In this document: positions 60,677-64,000 of the stretch, in pieces
Layout: each line of letters begins with the position of its first letter
Position numbering within the stretch: position 1 is the stretch's first letter
NCBI GenBank assembly: GCA_900766915.1
Contig: CAAFXE010000057.1
Span: 30,513 to 94,512, forward strand
From: Lachnospiraceae bacterium
Lineage (GTDB): Bacteria > Bacillota > Clostridia > Lachnospirales > Lachnospiraceae
DNA: 64,000 nucleotides
Direction of reading: 5' to 3'
Program-made: the position numbers and the translations under genes
Notes under the pieces: model-generated
What the model saw: the letters and a program-made list of their open reading frames with translations, nothing else
What the model was told of the DNA's origin: nothing
Databases searched by the model: none

Positions 60677-62296
60677 ATGAAAGCAAACATGAAAAAAATC
60701 ATGGGCACACTGGCTGTCATTGCATTGATGGTAATGTGCTGCCCGATGCTGGCATTTGCTGCGGAAGAGACAGCAGAATATGTGCCATCCATGTACGCTA
60801 CTTTCTGGGGTCTGGTACCTCCATTGGTAGCAATTGTACTTGCACTGATCACTAAGGAAGTTTACAGCTCCCTGTTTATTGGTATTTTAGTCGGTGGATT
60901 ATTCTATTCAGGATTCAGCTTTGAAGGAACAGTCAACCACATTTTCCAGAATGGATTTATCGGTGTGTTATCTGACAGCTATAATGTGGGAATCCTGGTA
61001 TTCCTTGTTATTTTAGGATGTATGGTCAGCATGATGAATAAAGCCGGAGGCTCCGCAGCATTCGGTCGTTGGGCAGCTACTCATATTAAGAGCCGTGTAG
61101 GTGCACAGCTGGCAACGGTTCTTCTTGGATGTCTGATCTTTATTGATGACTATTTTAACTGTTTAACTGTAGGAAGCGTTATGCGTCCGGTAACAGACAA
61201 ACATAAAGTATCCCGTGCAAAACTGGCTTACTTAATTGATGCTACAGCAGCACCGATCTGTATTATTGCACCGATTTCTTCCTGGGCAGCAGCAGTTACA
61301 GGTTTCGTAGAAGGTGCAGACGGATTTTCTTTGTTTATCCGTGCCATTCCGTTTAACTTTTATGCACTGCTCACCATCGTTATGATGGTAGGTCTCACCA
61401 TGATGAAGACTGAATATGGTCCTATGAGACAGCATGAATTAAATGCATTAAAAGGTGATCTCCATACAACTCCGGCAGGTGCAAAGGCAGAGTTTGCTGA
61501 TGAAACAGCAGGCAATCCAAACGGAAGAGTCATTGACCTGATCATTCCGGTAGCATGCCTGATCGTTTGCTGTATTATCGGTATGATCTATACCGGTGGT
61601 TTCTTCGATGGAGTGAATATCGTAGAAGCATTCTCCGGATGTGACGCATCTGTAGGTCTTGCCTACGGAAGCTTCTTCGGACTGATCATTACCATTATTT
61701 TATATATGGCAAGAAAAGTTCTTTCTTTCAAGGAATGTATGAACAGCCTTCCGGAAGGATTTAAGGCAATGGTACCTGCTATTTTAATTCTTACCATGGC
61801 ATGGTCCTTAAAGTCTATGACAGACAGCCTTGGTGCTGCAGAATTCGTTGCTGCATTTATTAACAATTATGCAAAAGGTCTGGTAAACTTCCTGCCGGCG
61901 ATCATCTTCCTGGTAGCGTGTGTACTTGCTTTCGCAAGCGGTACCTCCTGGGGAACCTTTGGTATCCTCATCCCAATCGTAGTAGATGCTTTTGCAGGTA
62001 ATGAAACAATGATGATCATTGCAATCTCTGCATGTATGGCGGGCGCAGTCTGTGGTGACCACTGCTCACCAATTTCCGATACGACCATTATGGCAAGTGC
62101 CGGAGCACAGAGCAATCATATCAACCACGTAAATACACAGCTTCCATATGCCATCACGGTAGCAGCAGTATCCTTTGTGACCTACCTTGTTGCAGGTTTT
62201 GTAAAGACTGCATGGATCGCACTGCCGGTAGGTATCGTGCTTATGATCGCTACCTTGTTTGTCATCAGAAACAAATTCGGCACATTAGAAGCGTAA
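60677..62296 (+). CDS. NhaC-family antiporter, probable lysine transporter
   Basis: A 539-residue membrane protein. A hydrophobic N-terminus ending in MLAFAAEE may be a signal peptide or the first segment. About twelve segments follow, with NhaC family motifs VPPLVAIVLALITKEVYSSLFIG, IFIDDYFNCLTVGSVMRPV and the late GTSWGTFGILIPI, DHCSPISDTTIMAS. NhaC proteins are annotated as Na+/H+ antiporters, but the lysine riboswitch upstream argues that this one imports lysine. The ATG has an AAAGGAGAG site. The pattern of riboswitch plus NhaC is known from comparative genomics, not from experiment as far as I recall. Confidence 0.92.
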   Translation: MKANMKKIMGTLAVIALMVMCCPMLAFAAEETAEYVPSMYATFWGLVPPLVAIVLALITKEVYSSLFIGILVGGLFYSGFSFEGTVNHIFQNGFIGVLSDSYNVGILVFLVILGCMVSMMNKAGGSAAFGRWAATHIKSRVGAQLATVLLGCLIFIDDYFNCLTVGSVMRPVTDKHKVSRAKLAYLIDATAAPICIIAPISSWAAAVTGFVEGADGFSLFIRAIPFNFYALLTIVMMVGLTMMKTEYGPMRQHELNALKGDLHTTPAGAKAEFADETAGNPNGRVIDLIIPVACLIVCCIIGMIYTGGFFDGVNIVEAFSGCDASVGLAYGSFFGLIITIILYMARKVLSFKECMNSLPEGFKAMVPAILILTMAWSLKSMTDSLGAAEFVAAFINNYAKGLVNFLPAIIFLVACVLAFASGTSWGTFGILIPIVVDAFAGNETMMIIAISACMAGAVCGDHCSPISDTTIMASAGAQSNHINHVNTQLPYAITVAAVSFVTYLVAGFVKTAWIALPVGIVLMIATLFVIRNKFGTLEA

Positions 62297-62299
62297 AAA

Positions 62300-62530
62300 T
62301 CAGCCGGGTAATTCCACAAGAATGACATCCGGTCCGATCTCTTTAATATGACACCAGGGAATCACGACTTCATCGTTACAGAACAGATTGAAGAAGTGGA
62401 TTCCCTGGGAAACAATCAGGGCTGTCACATGACAGCTCTTTTTGTCGAATTCCAGATCTACAACACACCCGATTTTCTTACAGGTACAGATATTGATCAC
62501 ATCCTTTTCATGTAATTCACAAAGCCGCAT
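62300..62530 (-). CDS. YlmC/YmxH family sporulation protein
   Basis: A 76-residue PRC-barrel-like protein. MRLCELHEKDVINICTCKKIG at the N-terminus (shown in part as RLCELHEKDVINI) and the FCNDEVVIPWCHIKEIGPDVILVE end match the YlmC/YmxH family found in spore formers. The exact role is not established. It is on the minus strand, stop codon three bases from the NhaC stop, so the two converge. Ribosome site GGAGGGAT. Confidence 0.88.
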   Translation of the reverse strand: MRLCELHEKDVINICTCKKIGCVVDLEFDKKSCHVTALIVSQGIHFFNLFCNDEVVIPWCHIKEIGPDVILVELPG

Positions 62531-62633
62531 GCTATCCCTCCTGATCTAATAATATGCTAATAATATGATATGCGTAATTTTTGCAACTGTTCAAATGATT
62601 TCATTCCAGTAACGAACAGTGCCTTATATTATA

Positions 62634-62673
62634 TTGACACAGCAACGGGGGATATAATATACTTTAGTATATT
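62634..62673 (+). promoter_or_regulatory. nrdR promoter with palindrome
   Basis: TTGACA (62634-62639) and TATACT (62658-62663) with an 18-base spacer. AATATACT and AGTATATT (62656-62663, 62666-62673) form a perfect inverted repeat over the -10 region. This could be an operator, but it does not match the published NrdR box well. Confidence 0.6.
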
Positions 62674-62707
62674 AAAGGGGTATATGAAAAACAGGGGGAG
62701 AACCAAG

Positions 62708-63157
62708 ATGAAATGTCCATTTTGTAATCAGGAGTCAACAAGAGTGATAGATTCCAGACCTGCGGATGATAATAGTTCCATCAGACGCCGCAGACTGTGC
62801 GATGAGTGCGGAAAGCGTTTTACAACCTATGAGAAAGTAGAAACCATTCCGTTGATCGTTATTAAGAAGGATAATAACAGGGAGACCTATGATCGTGCAA
62901 AAATCGAAGCAGGGGTGCTTCGTGCCTGCCATAAACGTCCGATTCCTGTACAGGCCATCAACGAACTGATCGATCAGGTAGAGCTGGAGATCTTTAACAA
63001 AGAGGAGAGGGAAATTCCAAGCAAGCTGATTGGCGAGATTATCATGAATCGATTAAAAAATCTGGATTCTGTTGCCTATGTTCGTTTTGCGTCTGTGTAC
63101 AGAGAGTTTAAAGACGTGAATACATTTATGGACGAACTGAAAAAAATGTTAGAATAA
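62708..63157 (+). CDS. nrdR: Transcriptional repressor NrdR
   Basis: A 149-residue repressor of ribonucleotide reductase genes. The zinc ribbon is CPFCNQESTRVIDSRP with CDECGKRF (four Cys). An ATP-cone domain follows, with PLIVIKKDNNRETYDRAKIE and VAYVRFASVYREFKD. The ATG at 62708 has an AGGGGGAG site and gives the family N-terminus MKCPFC; an ATG eight codons earlier is less likely. It is followed after nine bases by yqeG. Confidence 0.96.
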   Translation: MKCPFCNQESTRVIDSRPADDNSSIRRRRLCDECGKRFTTYEKVETIPLIVIKKDNNRETYDRAKIEAGVLRACHKRPIPVQAINELIDQVELEIFNKEEREIPSKLIGEIIMNRLKNLDSVAYVRFASVYREFKDVNTFMDELKKMLE

Positions 63158-63166
63158 GGAGAGTAC

Positions 63167-63673
63167 ATGTTACGTACATTTTACCCAAAAGAATATGTGG
63201 ATTCCACCTATGGGATTGACTTTGATGACTTTGTGAAAAAAGGATATAGGGGTGTGATCTTTGATATTGACAATACTTTGGTGCCTCATGATGCACCGGC
63301 TGATGAGAGAGCAAAGGAGCTTTTTGACCATTTACATGGGGTCGGCATGAAAACATGCCTTCTTTCAAACAATAAAGAGCCGCGTGTGGCACTGTTTGCA
63401 GGGAAAACAAATGCACTTTATATCAGTAAAGGAGGAAAACCAAAGCCAAAAGGTTATAAAAAGGCCATGGAGTTAATGGAAACAGATGAAGCCACCACAC
63501 TTTTTGTGGGAGACCAGCTGTTTACGGATGTGTGGGGAGCCAATCTTACAGGAATTTACTCGATTCTCGTAAAGCCTATTCATCCCAAGGAAGAGATACA
63601 GATCGTGTTAAAGCGTTATCTGGAAAAGATCGTCTTATTCTTTTACTTAAGGGAGCAGAAGAAAAAGAAATGA
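63167..63673 (+). CDS. YqeG family HAD IIIA-type phosphatase
   Basis: A 168-residue HAD phosphatase. Motif I is VIFDIDNTLVPHD (DxDNT), motif II is LLSNNKEPR, and motifs III/IV are KPKPKGYKKAMEL and FVGDQLFTDVWGAN. Members of the YqeG/PGP-like group act on phosphate esters, perhaps phosphatidylglycerophosphate. Its stop codon overlaps the aroK start by four bases (ATGA), so the two are coupled. Length is normal. Confidence 0.93.
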   Translation: MLRTFYPKEYVDSTYGIDFDDFVKKGYRGVIFDIDNTLVPHDAPADERAKELFDHLHGVGMKTCLLSNNKEPRVALFAGKTNALYISKGGKPKPKGYKKAMELMETDEATTLFVGDQLFTDVWGANLTGIYSILVKPIHPKEEIQIVLKRYLEKIVLFFYLREQKKKK

Positions 63674-64000
63674 AAAGAATCATATTAATGGGTTTTATGG
63701 GAGCCGGAAAGACTACCGTAGGAAAAAAGCTTGCGAAGGAACTGTCCTGTGAATTTATCGATACAGATGAACTCATTGAAAAGGAGCAGGGATGTAAGAT
63801 TTCGGAAATCTTTGCAAAAGATGGAGAAGCGGCTTTTCGGGATCTGGAGACAGAACTTTTGAAGAGACTGCAGGGAAGTGAGAAGGAGTTTGTGCTCTCT
63901 ATTGGAGGCGGGATGCCGGTAAGGGAAGAAAATCGGAAACTGCTTCGAAGTCTGGGAACCGTGATCTATCTAAAAACCTCCAAAGAAGAGATCGTCAGAA
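63670..64000 (+). CDS. aroK: Shikimate kinase, N-terminal part
   Basis: The gene runs off the window end, with 110 codons visible. Walker A is GFMGAGKTTVGKKLA. The shikimate-binding DTDELIE and GEAAFRDLETELL (FR-x-x-E) follow, then the SIGGGMPV motif. AroK phosphorylates shikimate. It is the third shikimate gene in the window after aroE and aroD, but is not in their operon. Confidence 0.94.
   Translation, partial: MKRIILMGFMGAGKTTVGKKLAKELSCEFIDTDELIEKEQGCKISEIFAKDGEAAFRDLETELLKRLQGSEKEFVLSIGGGMPVREENRKLLRSLGTVIYLKTSKEEIVR

Noticed and set aside
62570..62707. Longer N-terminus for NrdR
   Set aside because: It spans the promoter and palindrome; the family begins at MKCPFC, which has a good ribosome site.
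1..64000. tRNA or rRNA genes
   Set aside because: No cloverleaf with a TTCGA-type T arm and CCA-like end, and no rRNA sequence, was noticed; a tRNA scan would be needed to be sure.

Overview
The window is ordinary low-to-mid GC chromosome from a spore-forming Clostridia, most like a gut Lachnospiraceae (Blautia/Dorea/Roseburia-type). Grounds: a Gram-positive division and cell-wall (dcw) cluster running into spoIIGA-sigE-sigG, a YlmC/YmxH sporulation protein, a flavodiiron protein for an anaerobe, strong AGGAGG ribosome sites, and many GTG/TTG starts. This is inferred from gene content and sequence style only; no database was searched. No rRNA, tRNA, CRISPR array or intact transposase was seen.

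Layout. 1-6.6 kb: end of pheT, queA, a small membrane exporter, a GNAT acetyltransferase, an unknown membrane protein, a PflX-like radical SAM protein and an RlmD-type rRNA methylase. 6.6-11.3 kb: an alanine/sodium symporter behind a promoter and leader terminator, then a DUF5058 protein, an unknown membrane protein and an M20 peptidase in one tight operon. 11.5-18.7 kb: aspartokinase, housekeeping enzymes, cysK, an LCP wall-teichoic-type ligase, and a MerR regulator facing a gutted hydrolase. 18.8-24.1 kb: an AEC transporter, a CarD-like/MATE/kinase-like operon with two look-alike hairpin leaders, then a patatin and a YgjP-type metallopeptidase on the minus strand.

24.3-45.0 kb: ychF and lgt, then mraZ-rsmH-ftsL-PBP-PBP-[insert]-mraY-murD-ftsW-murA-ftsQ-ftsZ. 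The insert (about 32.7-37.4 kb) is AT-rich and carries a restriction-modification remnant, a 938-residue LPXTG surface protein with cysteine/histidine repeats, and a small SHOCT-like protein. It is bounded by two versions of the 3' end of the second PBP gene. The intact gene is upstream, and a 5'-truncated, mostly synonymously diverged copy sits in front of mraY. This looks like single-crossover integration of foreign circular DNA into an essential operon.

45.0-49.5 kb: aroE (minus), aroD, then spoIIGA-sigE-sigG. 49.7-54.4 kb: a potA-potB-potCD polyamine transporter operon plus a DUF1622 gene, bracketed by two long perfect palindromes; PotA carries an unusual insertion inside its TOBE domain. 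54.5-64.0 kb: an aldo-keto reductase with ferredoxin domain, a lysophospholipase-like hydrolase, a flavodiiron protein, RidA, a second MATE exporter, a lysine riboswitch controlling an NhaC-family transporter, ylmC, nrdR, yqeG and the start of aroK.

Repeats link distant parts of the window. A 131-132 bp hairpin-rich element occurs twice in inverted orientation (about 46.0 and 60.3 kb), and short remnants of the same family lie at about 18.7, 21.9 and 28.5 kb, one of them forming the last codons of a MATE gene.
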